The notes beneath the pieces were generated by a model, which was not told where the DNA came from, did no database searches, and saw only the letters and a program-made list of their open reading frames with translations. Source: Streptomyces mutabilis (GTDB taxonomy: Bacteria; Actinomycetota; Actinomycetes; Streptomycetales; Streptomycetaceae). From it: 64,000 nucleotides of DNA. The position numbers and the translations under genes were made by a program. Positions 34,409 through 42,484 of the stretch are shown here, in pieces. The DNA lies in contig NZ_BMTT01000018.1 of assembly GCF_014649815.1 (NCBI RefSeq), forward strand, positions 1-64,000. Reading direction: 5' to 3'. The number at the start of each line of letters is the position of its first letter. Position 1 is the first letter of the stretch.

Positions 34409-36265
34409 TCATCCGACGGTGGATCCGGGGAGTGGGGCGCGGTCGCGGGAGCGCAGCCACACCTCGCACGCGATGGTCGAGTAGAGGATCGCGTCGCGCA
34501 GGCCCGGCGCGGACGGCCGCTGCGCGAGCCGGCGCAGTTCCCCGCCGTCCACCAGGCCGAGGCCCTCCAGCCGGGAGCCGGTCCACAGGGCCAACAGGTC
34601 GCCCCGGTGGCGGCGCAGCCCGTCGGACGCGTCCATCGACGCCTCGGCCTTGTTGGCACGCCGCAGGCACTCCTCCGGGACGACACCGCGCATCGCCTCG
34701 GTGAGCAGCGGTTTGTACCGCCACGGCGTGACGCGTTCGTCGGGCCGCACCGCGAGGCACGCCTCGATGACGCGGTCGTCCAGGTACGGCGACGCCATCG
34801 GGAGTCCCGCCCGGGCCGCCATCCGCTCCCACTGCCGGATGATGCGCGTGCAGGTGCGGATCAGCTCCAGGTCGGTGTGCAGGCCGCGGTCCGGGTGCAG
34901 CGGCTCGGCCCGGGCGGCGGAGTCCAGCAGGGCCCGGCGGGCCAGCCGTTCCGTTTCGGCGGTCATCCAGGGGAACAGACGGGGGGACATCCCCCATCCG
35001 AGGCTGCCGGTCACCGAGGACTCCGGCATCGGATCGCGCAGCCGCCGGACGGAGTCCGCCAGCCAGCGCGGGTAGGCGCGGGAGTCGGCGAGGGCACTCG
35101 CCGTGCCGCCGAGGGGCCAGTTCCACAGGGCCCTGAAACCCCGCAACTGGCGCAGCGCGAACAGCGGGCGGGTCCGCAGCAGTCCGTGGTAGTACGCCTC
35201 CGAGCACCATGCGACGTGGTCGCCGCCGATCCCGGTGAGGTGCACCCGGCTGCCGCGCTCGGCGAGCCACGGCAGGTGCTGCAGGACGCGTGAGCGGTCC
35301 ATCACCCCGATGGTCGGCTCGTCGAGCAGGTCGTCGATGCCGAGCAGGTCCGAGTAGACCAGGGCCGAGGCGTCCGCGTCCCAGACGACGTGATCGACCT
35401 CCGGGAGGTGCTCCGCCGCCTTCGCGGCCCAGGCCAGGTCGGTGTCCGCGGGGTCCCGTCCGGGCCAGGTCGCCGCCACCACGGACGCGGTGGAGCGGGC
35501 GGCCAGGAAGCAGACGGAGGTGGAGTCCAGTCCGCCGGACAGGTCGCAGCTGACCACGCCGCCCGCCCGGGTCCGGACGTCGACGGCCGCGGCCAGTGCC
35601 TCGCGGACGGCCGGGGCGCCCTGCGCGAGGGTACGGGTGGGCTCGGGGGGCCGCCACCAGCGTGCGGTGCTGACCCTTTGTCCGTCCGCGGAGACGAGCA
35701 GGGCGTCCTCCGGGGAGACCGAGTCCACTCCCTGCCAGACGGAGGACTCGTACAGGGGATGCGGCACCGGCCACAGGAGCCGGACCGCCAGCCGGCCGGT
35801 GTCCGGGCTGGTCCCCAGGGCCTCGGCGAGCAGGTCCGCGCTCGTCGCGGCGACGTGGACGCCGCCGATCCGCGCGTGGAAGACCAGGCGCAGCCCGGAG
35901 GCGGTGCCCTGCACCCGAAGCCGTCCGCGGTGGGTGGCCACCAGGTGGAAGCTGCCGGGCAGGGAGCGGGCCAGGGCGTCGAGTTCGGTGAGGTCGCGCA
36001 GGTGGGCGGCCCGGCGTTCGAGCTGCTGCTCGTCGGCCGGGCACCAACCGAGGGCGGCGAGGGCCGTGGTGCCCGCCCGGGCCGTGGTGATCTCCGTGCC
36101 GGACCACCGGCCGACGAGCCAGGGCCGCCCCGAGGCGTGGGGCAGGACGCGGGTTCCGGGGCGGCGGAAGAAGCGGGCCGCGACGGCCGCCTCCTCGCAG
36201 TCGGGGAGGACCGCGAAGTGGGCGTCGCCGCGACCCGGTTCCGCACTCTCGTGCATCTCGGACAT
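34409..36265 (-). CDS. lasso peptide cyclase, asparagine-synthetase-like (C protein)
   Basis: The 618-residue lasso cyclase adenylates the side chain of Asp8 of the core and closes the macrolactam with the N-terminal amine. It has a glutaminase-like N-terminal half lacking the Cys2 nucleophile of true AsnB (the protein starts MSEMHES). The synthetase half carries the PP-loop CDLSGGLDSTS at about residues 240-250, LTGIGGDHVAWCSEAYY, and the C-terminal SPYLDDRVIEACLAV and YKPLLTEAMRGVVPEE blocks. No good ribosome site is seen before 36265. A second in-frame ATG at 36256 is possible. It begins 23 bases after the precursor stop. Confidence 0.92.
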   Translation of the reverse strand: MSEMHESAEPGRGDAHFAVLPDCEEAAVAARFFRRPGTRVLPHASGRPWLVGRWSGTEITTARAGTTALAALGWCPADEQQLERRAAHLRDLTELDALARSLPGSFHLVATHRGRLRVQGTASGLRLVFHARIGGVHVAATSADLLAEALGTSPDTGRLAVRLLWPVPHPLYESSVWQGVDSVSPEDALLVSADGQRVSTARWWRPPEPTRTLAQGAPAVREALAAAVDVRTRAGGVVSCDLSGGLDSTSVCFLAARSTASVVAATWPGRDPADTDLAWAAKAAEHLPEVDHVVWDADASALVYSDLLGIDDLLDEPTIGVMDRSRVLQHLPWLAERGSRVHLTGIGGDHVAWCSEAYYHGLLRTRPLFALRQLRGFRALWNWPLGGTASALADSRAYPRWLADSVRRLRDPMPESSVTGSLGWGMSPRLFPWMTAETERLARRALLDSAARAEPLHPDRGLHTDLELIRTCTRIIRQWERMAARAGLPMASPYLDDRVIEACLAVRPDERVTPWRYKPLLTEAMRGVVPEECLRRANKAEASMDASDGLRRHRGDLLALWTGSRLEGLGLVDGGELRRLAQRPSAPGLRDAILYSTIACEVWLRSRDRAPLPGSTVG

Positions 36266-36288
36266 GTAGTCGCGCTACGTGCCGGCCG

Positions 36289-36399
36289 TCAGTTCTTGCT
36301 GAGGATCAGTCGGTCGTTGCCGTTGCGCTGCAGCAGCCCGGTCTTCTCGCGGAACGACCCGAGCCGGACGAGCGTCGGGGCCTCGTACGCCTTCTTCAT
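36289..36399 (-). CDS. lasso peptide precursor, citrulassin-like
   Basis: The 36-residue precursor has a 21-residue leader with the RRE-binding motif YEAPTL (YxxPxL, residues 5-10), a GSF turn and the conserved Thr at position -2 (EKTG). The predicted 15-residue core starts at Leu22 and reads LLQRNGNDRLILSKN. Leu1 and Asp8 would form an eight-residue ring with the tail LILSKN threaded and blocked. The citrulassin A core as I recall it is LLGLAGNDRLVLSKN, so ring residues 3-5 and tail residue 11 differ here. Arg9 is the residue converted to citrulline in citrulassins, and a second Arg at position 4 is unusual. GAGGTGATGG precedes the ATG. Confidence 0.93.
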   Translation of the reverse strand: MKKAYEAPTLVRLGSFREKTGLLQRNGNDRLILSKN

Positions 36400-36826
36400 G
36401 CCATCACCTCGATGTGAGCGGTGCCGTCGGCCATCCGCGCGGCCGGCGGCGGGGACACCAGATAGCGGGGCGGCACGCGGCACAGGCAAGACACCGGAGA
36501 TAAGTCGTATCACCCGACTTCGTTCCGGACGGCACGCGCCCCGTCGGCGGCCCCACCGGAACCGAGAGGGGTTGCGTGGGGAGGCGAACGGACGGCACAC
36601 GCCCTCTGACCTGCCCGGCACGGCCGGCGTACCGGAGAGGCGGTCGACCAGGACCCGGCACGCGGAGTAAGGGGGCGCCGACCGGCGTACAGCGCACCGG
36701 GCACGCAACCGCCGGGACCGGACCCGTCCCGGGCCGCGGTGTGCGTGTGCCGACCGGACGAGCACCGCCGACCCGATTGGCCCCTGGGTAAGGGAACGGT
36801 AAAACGCCCTCGCTCGTTCACCCGGC
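36400..36826. other. 427-base divergent intergenic region between lasso and TerD genes
   Basis: No gene is supported here. On the minus strand TTGCCT (36489-36484) and TATCTG (36464-36459) with a 19-base spacer form a weak promoter candidate for the lasso operon. AAGTCG-N7-CGACTT at 36502-36520 is an inverted repeat just upstream of it and a candidate operator. The half nearer 36800 should hold the TerD-gene promoter, but no convincing hexamers stand out. Confidence 0.4.
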
Positions 36827-38044
36827 ATGACAGCTATGACCCCCGGCTCGAACATCCCCCTCTCCGCCGCCCGCGTGACGGTGGACGTCGCCGCGCCCGT
36901 GCGGCTCGACGTATCGGGCCTGCTGCTCACCGCCGACGGCAAGGTGCGCTCCGACGACGACTTCATCTTCTACAACCAGCCCACCGGCCAGGGCGTGACC
37001 TACCGCTCCGGCGGCGGCACCGCCCCGGACGCGATCGTGGTCGACACGGCCGCCGTCCCGCCGGGCATCGAGAAGATCGTCGTCACCGCCAGCCCGGACG
37101 CGGCCGGGCAGACCTTCCAGGGCATCGAACCCACGGCCACCATCCGCAACGCGGACGACAACTCCGTCCTCGCCACCTTCACCCCGCCGCAGCTGGGCAC
37201 CGAGACCGCCCTGGTGATCGTGGAGGTCTACCTGCGCAACGGCGCCTGGAAGGCCCGCGCGGTCGGCCAGGGTTACGCGAACGGCCTGGCCGGCATCGCC
37301 ACCGACTTCGGCGTCACGGTGGAGGAGCCGGCCGCCCCCGTCCAGCCCGCACCCCCGGCGCGGTCGCAGGCGGCCACTCCCCCGCCCCCGCCCGCCGCCG
37401 CGCCGACCATGCCCGCCGCTCCCCCCGCGGCGCCGGCCGCCCCGCCGGCCCCCGCCCCGGGCGCCGGGAAGATCAACCTCGACAAGGGCCGGGTCAGCCT
37501 CCAGAAGAACCAGACCGTCTCCCTCGTCAAGGGCGGCCGTCCGGTGCTGTCGCAGGTCAAGATGGGGCTCGGCTGGGAGCCCGCGTACCGCGGCAAGGAC
37601 ATCGACCTGGACGCGTCGGTCATCGCCTACGGCCCGCAGCGCAACCACATCGACAGCTGCTACTTCGGCAAGCTGTCCATCGTCGGCGGCGCCATCAAGC
37701 ACTCCGGGGACAACCTCACCGGTGAGGGCGGCGGCGACGACGAGGTGATCACCGTGGACCTCGGCCGGCTCCCCCAGGAGGTCAGCGGACTGGTCTTCAC
37801 GGTCAACTCATTCTCCGGGCAGAAGTTCACGGAGGTCGCCAAGGCGTATTGCCGCCTCATCGACGCCGCGTCCGGAGAGGAGCTGGTCCGCTTCGACCTC
37901 ACCAGCGCCGAGCCGCAGACCGGCGTGATGATGGCGAAGCTGATCCGCCAGTTCTCCGGCGAGTGGGAGATGACCGCCATGGGCGAGTTCGTCAAGTCCC
38001 GCACGGTACGGGGCATGGTGAAGCCGGCGGCGAAGGCCCTGTAG
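36827..38044 (+). CDS. two-domain TerD-family stress/tellurium resistance protein
   Basis: The 405-residue protein has two TerD-type domains. The first (about residues 15-165: FIFYNQPTGQGVTYRSGGGT, TALVIVEVYLRNGAWKARAV) is separated by a Pro/Ala linker (residues 170-215) from a second (VSLVKGGRPVLSQVKMGLGW, DLDASVIAYGPQRNHIDSCY, VDLGRLPQEVSGLVFTVNSF, ending GMVKPAAKAL). TerD domains bind calcium through acidic loops such as DDDF and GGGDDEV. The family is linked to tellurite, phage and envelope stress responses, but the mechanism is unresolved. It is transcribed away from the lasso genes. No strong ribosome site is seen, and an alternative ATG lies at 36836. Confidence 0.85.
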   Translation: MTAMTPGSNIPLSAARVTVDVAAPVRLDVSGLLLTADGKVRSDDDFIFYNQPTGQGVTYRSGGGTAPDAIVVDTAAVPPGIEKIVVTASPDAAGQTFQGIEPTATIRNADDNSVLATFTPPQLGTETALVIVEVYLRNGAWKARAVGQGYANGLAGIATDFGVTVEEPAAPVQPAPPARSQAATPPPPPAAAPTMPAAPPAAPAAPPAPAPGAGKINLDKGRVSLQKNQTVSLVKGGRPVLSQVKMGLGWEPAYRGKDIDLDASVIAYGPQRNHIDSCYFGKLSIVGGAIKHSGDNLTGEGGGDDEVITVDLGRLPQEVSGLVFTVNSFSGQKFTEVAKAYCRLIDAASGEELVRFDLTSAEPQTGVMMAKLIRQFSGEWEMTAMGEFVKSRTVRGMVKPAAKAL

Positions 38045-38054
38045 GCAACCGGCT

Positions 38055-38091
38055 CGGTGGGGCGCTCCCGGCACAGGGTGCCGCCCCACCG
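38055..38091. terminator. terminator between convergent TerD and TetR genes
   Basis: CGGTGGGGCG (38055-38064) pairs perfectly with CGCCCCACCG (38082-38091) over a 17-nt loop. It lies between two converging stops (38044 and 38099) and can serve both. Confidence 0.7.
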
Positions 38092-38098
38092 GCACGGC

Positions 38099-38677
38099 CT
38101 ATCCCCGCAACCCGTCCCACACCAGCGACAGATACCGGCGGACGGACCTCCCGACGTCCCCGCCCTCCTCGTGCGTCGCACCGGCCGCCGTCGCCACCCC
38201 GTGCACCAGCCGCAGCACCTCGATCGGCTCGACGTCCCGCCGCAGCGCCCCGGCCTCCCGCGCCGCCCGCACCAGACGCTCCGCCGCTCCCCGCAGGCAG
38301 TCACCGCACGCCGTGTCCACCGCCGAGCCGCCGGCCGTGACGGCGGTACCCAGCAACGCCTTCATCCCGCGCACCTCGATCATTCCGGCGGCGAGCTCGT
38401 TCAGCCACGCCCGCAACGCCTCACCCGGCGCCCGCTCGGCCGCTATGACGTCCGCCCGGGCCGCGATCGCCTCGATCCGGTCGAGGTAGACGGCCTCCAG
38501 CAGCGCCTGCCGCGTCGGGAAATGCCGGTACAGCGTGCCGGTCCCGACCCCCGCGCGCTTGGCGATGTCGTCCAGGGAGGCACCTTCCCCGTACTCGGCG
38601 AAGGCCGCCGCCGCGACCTCCAACAGTCGCTCACGGTTGCGACGGGCATCCGCGCGCATGGGCCTGACCTGCGCCAT
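38099..38677 (-). CDS. TetR-family transcriptional regulator
   Basis: The 192-residue repressor has the TetR helix-turn-helix near residues 12-58 (RERLLEVAAAAFAEYGEGAS, then LDDIAKRAGVGTGTLYRHFP) and a helical ligand domain of the TetR_C kind (LRAWLNELAAGMIEVRGMKA). AGGAG seven bases before the ATG at 38677 supports the start. No target is evident. The adjacent gene on the same strand is the ACC deaminase, 143 bases upstream in transcription, and a link to it is uncertain. Confidence 0.85.
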   Translation of the reverse strand: MAQVRPMRADARRNRERLLEVAAAAFAEYGEGASLDDIAKRAGVGTGTLYRHFPTRQALLEAVYLDRIEAIAARADVIAAERAPGEALRAWLNELAAGMIEVRGMKALLGTAVTAGGSAVDTACGDCLRGAAERLVRAAREAGALRRDVEPIEVLRLVHGVATAAGATHEEGGDVGRSVRRYLSLVWDGLRG

Positions 38678-38820
38678 CCCACTACTCCTGAACACCGGGG
38701 TCCTACGCCGAACCCTACCGCGCGCCCGCGCGCCGCCGCCCGGCCCGCACGAACGCCGCGACCCGGTGGACCGCCTCCTTCGAGACGTAGCGGAGCCGCT
38801 TGCGCCGCCGGGCAGTACGA

Positions 38821-39837
38821 CTAGAACAGCGCGCTGTAGGCGTTCAGCGCCGGCTGCCCGCCCAAGTGGGCGTAGAGGACGGTGGCGTCGCGGCCGATCT
38901 CGCCCCGGGCCACCAGGTCGACCAGCGCCGCCATCGACTTCCCCTCGTAGACCGGGTCGGTGACCATGCCCTCGGTCCGGGCGGCGAGCCGCATCGCCGC
39001 GAGCGTGGCGTCGTCGGGGACGCCGTAGGTGCCCGCGTGGTACCGCTCCTCCAGTTCGACGTCCGCCCGGGTCAGTTCCGCCGTCACGCCGATGAGCTGC
39101 CCCGTGCGGTGCGCGATCCGGGCGATCTGCTCCCTGGTGCGGGCGGGTTCGGCGGACGCGTCGACGCCGATCACCCGCCGGGTCCGGCCGCCCGCCTCCT
39201 CCAGCGCGCGGAACCCGGCGACCATGCCGGCCTGGGTCGAGCCGGTCACCGAGCAGACGACGACGGTGTCGAAGAAGACGCCCAGTTCCCTTTCCTGCTC
39301 GGCGACCTCGTACGCCCAGCCGGCGAAGCCCAGCCCGCCGAGCGGGTGGTCGGAGGCGCCGGCGGGGATGGCGTAGGGCTTGCCGCCCGCGTCCTCGACC
39401 TCCTTGAGCGCCCGTTCCCAGCTCTCCTTGAAGCCGATCCCGAACCCGGCCCGCACCAGCCGCACATCGGCCCCGGCCAGCCGGGAGATCAGGATGTTGC
39501 CGACCTTGTCGTAAACCGCGTCGGGCCAGTCCACCCAGCTCTCCTGCACCAGCACGCACTTGAGCCCGGCCCGCGCGGCGACGGCCGCGACCTGGCGCGT
39601 GTGGTTGGACTGCACGCCGCCGATGGAGACGAGCGTGTCGCAGCCCCGGGCGAGGGCGTCGGCGACCAGGTACTCCAGTTTGCGTGTCTTGTTCCCGCCG
39701 TAGGCGATCCCGGAGTTCAGGTCCTCCCGCTTCGCCCAGAGGGCGGCCCCGCCGAGGTGTTCGGTGAGCCGTTCGAGCCGGTGCACGGGCGAAGGGCCGA
39801 GGAGCAGCGGGTAACGCTCGTACGAGGAAAGGGACAT
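38821..39837 (-). CDS. acdS: 1-aminocyclopropane-1-carboxylate (ACC) deaminase
   Basis: The 338-residue PLP enzyme has the length and blocks of ACC deaminases. [15 protein letters not shown] carries the PLP lysine (about residue 51), [20 protein letters not shown] is the active-site loop, and [20 protein letters not shown] binds phosphate. [19 protein letters not shown] carries the diagnostic Glu, and [18 protein letters not shown] has Leu where D-cysteine desulfhydrases have a polar residue. The enzyme converts ACC to ammonia and 2-oxobutyrate and lowers plant ethylene. With the pectin locus it suggests a plant-associated lifestyle (inference). Confidence 0.88.
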   Translation of the reverse strand: MSLSSYERYPLLLGPSPVHRLERLTEHLGGAALWAKREDLNSGIAYGGNKTRKLEYLVADALARGCDTLVSIGGVQSNHTRQVAAVAARAGLKCVLVQESWVDWPDAVYDKVGNILISRLAGADVRLVRAGFGIGFKESWERALKEVEDAGGKPYAIPAGASDHPLGGLGFAGWAYEVAEQERELGVFFDTVVVCSVTGSTQAGMVAGFRALEEAGGRTRRVIGVDASAEPARTREQIARIAHRTGQLIGVTAELTRADVELEERYHAGTYGVPDDATLAAMRLAARTEGMVTDPVYEGKSMAALVDLVARGEIGRDATVLYAHLGGQPALNAYSALF

Positions 39838-39909
39838 GCGCCCTCCAGGTCGGTCCGGTTGAGTCGGTTCCGGTCCGGACAGGTCCGGATCAGTCGAGGT
39901 CGGTGCGGA

Positions 39910-40557
39910 TCAGTCGATGTCGGCGAGCTCTTCGAGGCCCCGCCAGATGTCCGCCGTCACCCGCAGGGCCGTCTCCGTGTCGCCGGTCGCGCAGGCGTCG
40001 ATGAGGCGGTCGTGCAGTCCGGCCGAACGGCAGCTGCCGCCCTCGCCGAAACGGCGGCGCTCCAGGCGGCGGATGAGCGGGGTGTAGCGGGCGACGGTGG
40101 CAGCGGCGGCCCGGTTGGCGGCGGCGCGGACGAGGACGTGGTGCAGGTCGTCGTCGGCGCGGAGGGCACCGTCGACGTCGCCCGCGCGGACGGCCGCGGC
40201 GAAGCGCTCGTTGGCCGCGCGCATCGTGTCGAGGTCCGCGTCCGTCAGCCGGGCGACGGCGATCCGCGTGACCAGTTCGTGCACGGCGCCGACGACGGCC
40301 GCGGCGTCCCGCACGTCCTCGGCCAGGACCGGGGTGACCCGGGTGTGACTCTGCGGCTTGCTCTCCAGCAGGCCCTCGTCCACGAGCCGGGAGAACGCCT
40401 CGCGCACCGGCGCCCGGGACAGCCCCAGCCGCTCGGCCAGGTCGGCGTCGCGGACGATCGCGCCCGGCTCGAGCTCTCCGGCGACGATGGCGTCGCGGAT
40501 CGCCGCGTGGGCGCGGTCGCGCAGCAGGGTGCGGGGTACGGGTCGGATGGCCTCCAC
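39910..40557 (-). CDS. GntR-family (FCD) regulator next to the ACC deaminase
   Basis: The 215-residue protein has a winged helix (TLLRDRAHAAIRDAIVAGEL, LAERLGLSRAPVREAFSRLV) and an FCD all-alpha sensor domain (AVHELVTRIAVARLTDADLD, GLHDRLIDACATGDTETALR). The GTG at 40557 is taken as start because a -10-like TAACAT ends eight bases upstream, which would give a leaderless mRNA. There is no ribosome site. It lies 72 bases upstream of the ACC deaminase on the same strand and is the likely regulator of that gene. Confidence 0.8.
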   Translation of the reverse strand: MEAIRPVPRTLLRDRAHAAIRDAIVAGELEPGAIVRDADLAERLGLSRAPVREAFSRLVDEGLLESKPQSHTRVTPVLAEDVRDAAAVVGAVHELVTRIAVARLTDADLDTMRAANERFAAAVRAGDVDGALRADDDLHHVLVRAAANRAAAATVARYTPLIRRLERRRFGEGGSCRSAGLHDRLIDACATGDTETALRVTADIWRGLEELADID

Positions 40558-40564
40558 GACTGAA

Positions 40565-40594
40565 ATGTTAGATATCAAACGCGCGGGACGGCAA
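40565..40594 (-). promoter_or_regulatory. leaderless promoter and operator of the GntR (ACC deaminase) unit
   Basis: On the minus strand TTGCCG (40594-40589) and TAACAT (40570-40565) are 18 bases apart and would start transcription at the GTG codon at 40557. The quasi-palindrome GTTAGATATCAAAC (40567-40580, six of seven pairs) overlaps the -10 element and is a likely autoregulatory GntR site. Confidence 0.55.
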
Positions 40595-40713
40595 GGGTGC
40601 GGCCCGCATCCACGCGTCGGGAGGCGGGTCGCGGCGGACGTGGGGGACGGTACGTCCGGGTGCCAGTGACCGTACGTAAATCGCACGGACTCACCAGCTC
40701 GGGTGACCTACAG

Positions 40714-42183
40714 TCAGTGACGCCTCTGCCGCTTCCAGGGTCCCGTGATGGCGAGCAGGATGCCGGGGTCCTGGATATTGGCGTAGAGGGTCTTCCCGTC
40801 GGGGGAGAAGGTGACGCCGGCGAACTCGCTGTACTCGGGTTCCTCTTCGGAGCCCACGTTCAGGTCGTTGCGCGCGATGGGGTACGTACGCCCGCTGTCG
40901 GTGGCGCCGAACAGGTGCTGAACGCCGTCGCCGTCCTCGGCGATGACGATGCCGCCGTACGGGGACACGGTGATGTTGTCGGGGCCGTCGAAGGCGCCGT
41001 CCGCCGACGGGTCGGGGTTGACGCCGAGAAGGACCTTGAGGGTGAGGGTGCGGCGGCCCGGGTCGTAGAACCAGACCTGGCCGTCGTGCGGGCGGCCGGG
41101 GCTCTCGTCACGGGCGAAGGAGGAGACGATGTAGGCGCCGCCGTCGGCCCACCACATGCCCTCCAGCTTGCGGGCCCGGGTGATCCGGGCGTCGGTGAAC
41201 TGCTTGCGCACGGAGGTGTTCCGCGCGTCGCGGTCGGGGACGTCGACCCAGTCGACGCCGTAGACCGTGCCGGTCTTCGTCGCGCGGGAGAGGTCGTCGA
41301 CGAACTTGCCGCCGGAGTCGAAGCACTTGAAGGCCTGGAGGACACCGGCGTCGTCCGCGAGGGTGCGCAGCCGGCCGCGGCCGTGGCGGAAGCCCTGCGG
41401 CGGGACCCAGCGGTAGAAGAGGCCGTTGGGGCCGGAGGCGTCCTCGGTGAGGTAGAGGTGGCCGCGCTTGGGGTCGACGACGACGGCCTCGTGGGCGTAG
41501 CGGCCCAGCGCCTTGATCGGCTCGGGGTCCCGGTTGGCGCGGCGGTCCTCGGGGTCGACCTCGAAGACGTAGCCGTGGTCCTTGGTCATCCCCTCCTCGC
41601 CGGCCTTGTCCTCGGTCTCCTCGCAGGTCAGCCAGGTGCCCCACGGGGTGCTGCCGCCCGCGCAGTTCTGGGCGGTGCCGGCGATGCCCACCCATTCGGC
41701 GACGTGTCCGCCGCGGCGGACCTCGACGACCGTGCAGCCGCCGGCGGCGGCCGGGTCGTAGACGAGTCCCTCGGCGAGGGGGACGGGGTGGTCCCAGCCG
41801 TCGCGGTGGCCGCCGAGTTCGTGGTTGTTGACGAGGAGGGTGGTGCCGCGGGGGCCGTCGAAGGTGGCGGTGCCGTCGTGGTTGGACGGGGTGTACTCGC
41901 CCGACTCCAGCCTGGTCCGGCCGCTGTAGGTGAGGATCTCGTACCGGAAGCCGGCGGGCAGCGCGAGGATGCCGTCCGGGTCGGGGAGCAGAGGACCGTA
42001 GCCGACCCCACCGTGGTCGTGCCCGTGATCGTGGTCTCTGCCGTGCTCCTCCCCCGCCCTCTCGGTGTCCGTGGACGCGAGGGCGTTCGGGGCGGTGGCG
42101 AGGGCGCCGACGCTGCCCGCCAGCGCGATTCCGGCGCCGGTGAGCGCGGATCGGCCGGCGAAGTCCCTGCGGGTGAGCGACAT
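40714..42183 (-). CDS. phoX: PhoX-family alkaline phosphatase, Tat-exported
   Basis: The 489-residue protein begins with a twin-arginine signal (SLTRRDFAGRSALTGAGIAL, cleavage near NALAS). It contains PhoX-family blocks: LPAGFRYEILTYSGRTRLES, LLVNNHELGGHRDGWDHPVP, WLTCEETEDKAGEEGMTKDH, RYAHEAVVVDPKRGHLYLTE, GPDNITVSPYGGIVIAEDGD and FSPDGKTLYANIQDPG. The acidic Glu/Asp residues of these blocks would bind iron and calcium. PhoX enzymes release phosphate from organic esters outside the cell. AGGAG precedes the ATG, and a PHO box lies 67 bases upstream, so phosphate control by PhoP is expected. Confidence 0.88.
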   Translation of the reverse strand: MSLTRRDFAGRSALTGAGIALAGSVGALATAPNALASTDTERAGEEHGRDHDHGHDHGGVGYGPLLPDPDGILALPAGFRYEILTYSGRTRLESGEYTPSNHDGTATFDGPRGTTLLVNNHELGGHRDGWDHPVPLAEGLVYDPAAAGGCTVVEVRRGGHVAEWVGIAGTAQNCAGGSTPWGTWLTCEETEDKAGEEGMTKDHGYVFEVDPEDRRANRDPEPIKALGRYAHEAVVVDPKRGHLYLTEDASGPNGLFYRWVPPQGFRHGRGRLRTLADDAGVLQAFKCFDSGGKFVDDLSRATKTGTVYGVDWVDVPDRDARNTSVRKQFTDARITRARKLEGMWWADGGAYIVSSFARDESPGRPHDGQVWFYDPGRRTLTLKVLLGVNPDPSADGAFDGPDNITVSPYGGIVIAEDGDGVQHLFGATDSGRTYPIARNDLNVGSEEEPEYSEFAGVTFSPDGKTLYANIQDPGILLAITGPWKRQRRH

Positions 42184-42484
42184 GGTGTCTCCTGTGACGG
42201 TGGACGTGCCTGGAGGGTGGCGGACCTCGTTCCGCGTCACGGTCGCGCCCACGTCTGAACGGCGGTTGAACTGGGCGCGACCTCTCCCTGCCGGGTTGCG
42301 TGAATCCGCACGCCGGCGCGGGCACGCGCGCCTCCCCGTCGCTTGAACGACGAAGCCCCCGAGGGCGGCACGGGCGGGCGGGGAGACGCCCCGCGGTGCC
42401 CGTTCGCACCACCCGACCCGGCCGGGTGCCGTGCCGTGCCGTGCCGGATCCGCCGGAGCCGGCCCGAGCGTCCCGAGGCCGCTG
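42184..42484. other. intergenic region upstream of phoX
   Basis: This 301-base stretch holds the phoX promoter side with its PHO box (42250-42271). It also has a GC-rich part with four tandem TGCCG units (42427-42446) and short self-complementary G/C runs that may end transcription of the gene at 42485-43912. No gene is supported. Confidence 0.5.
42250..42271 (-). promoter_or_regulatory. PHO box (PhoP binding site) upstream of phoX
   Basis: On the minus strand two 11-base direct repeat units begin GTTCA: GTTCAACCGCC then GTTCAGACGTG. Streptomyces PhoP binds such 11-base units with a GTTCACC-like core. The position 67 bases upstream of the phoX start suits an activator. Confidence 0.65.

Noticed and set aside
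34409-36265. Ordinary asparagine synthetase
   Set aside because: It lacks the N-terminal nucleophile Cys and is embedded between a lasso precursor and the B1 gene.
42427-42446. TGCCG tandem as a CRISPR or regulatory array
   Set aside because: Four units of five bases without spacers. It is simple G/C-rich slippage sequence.
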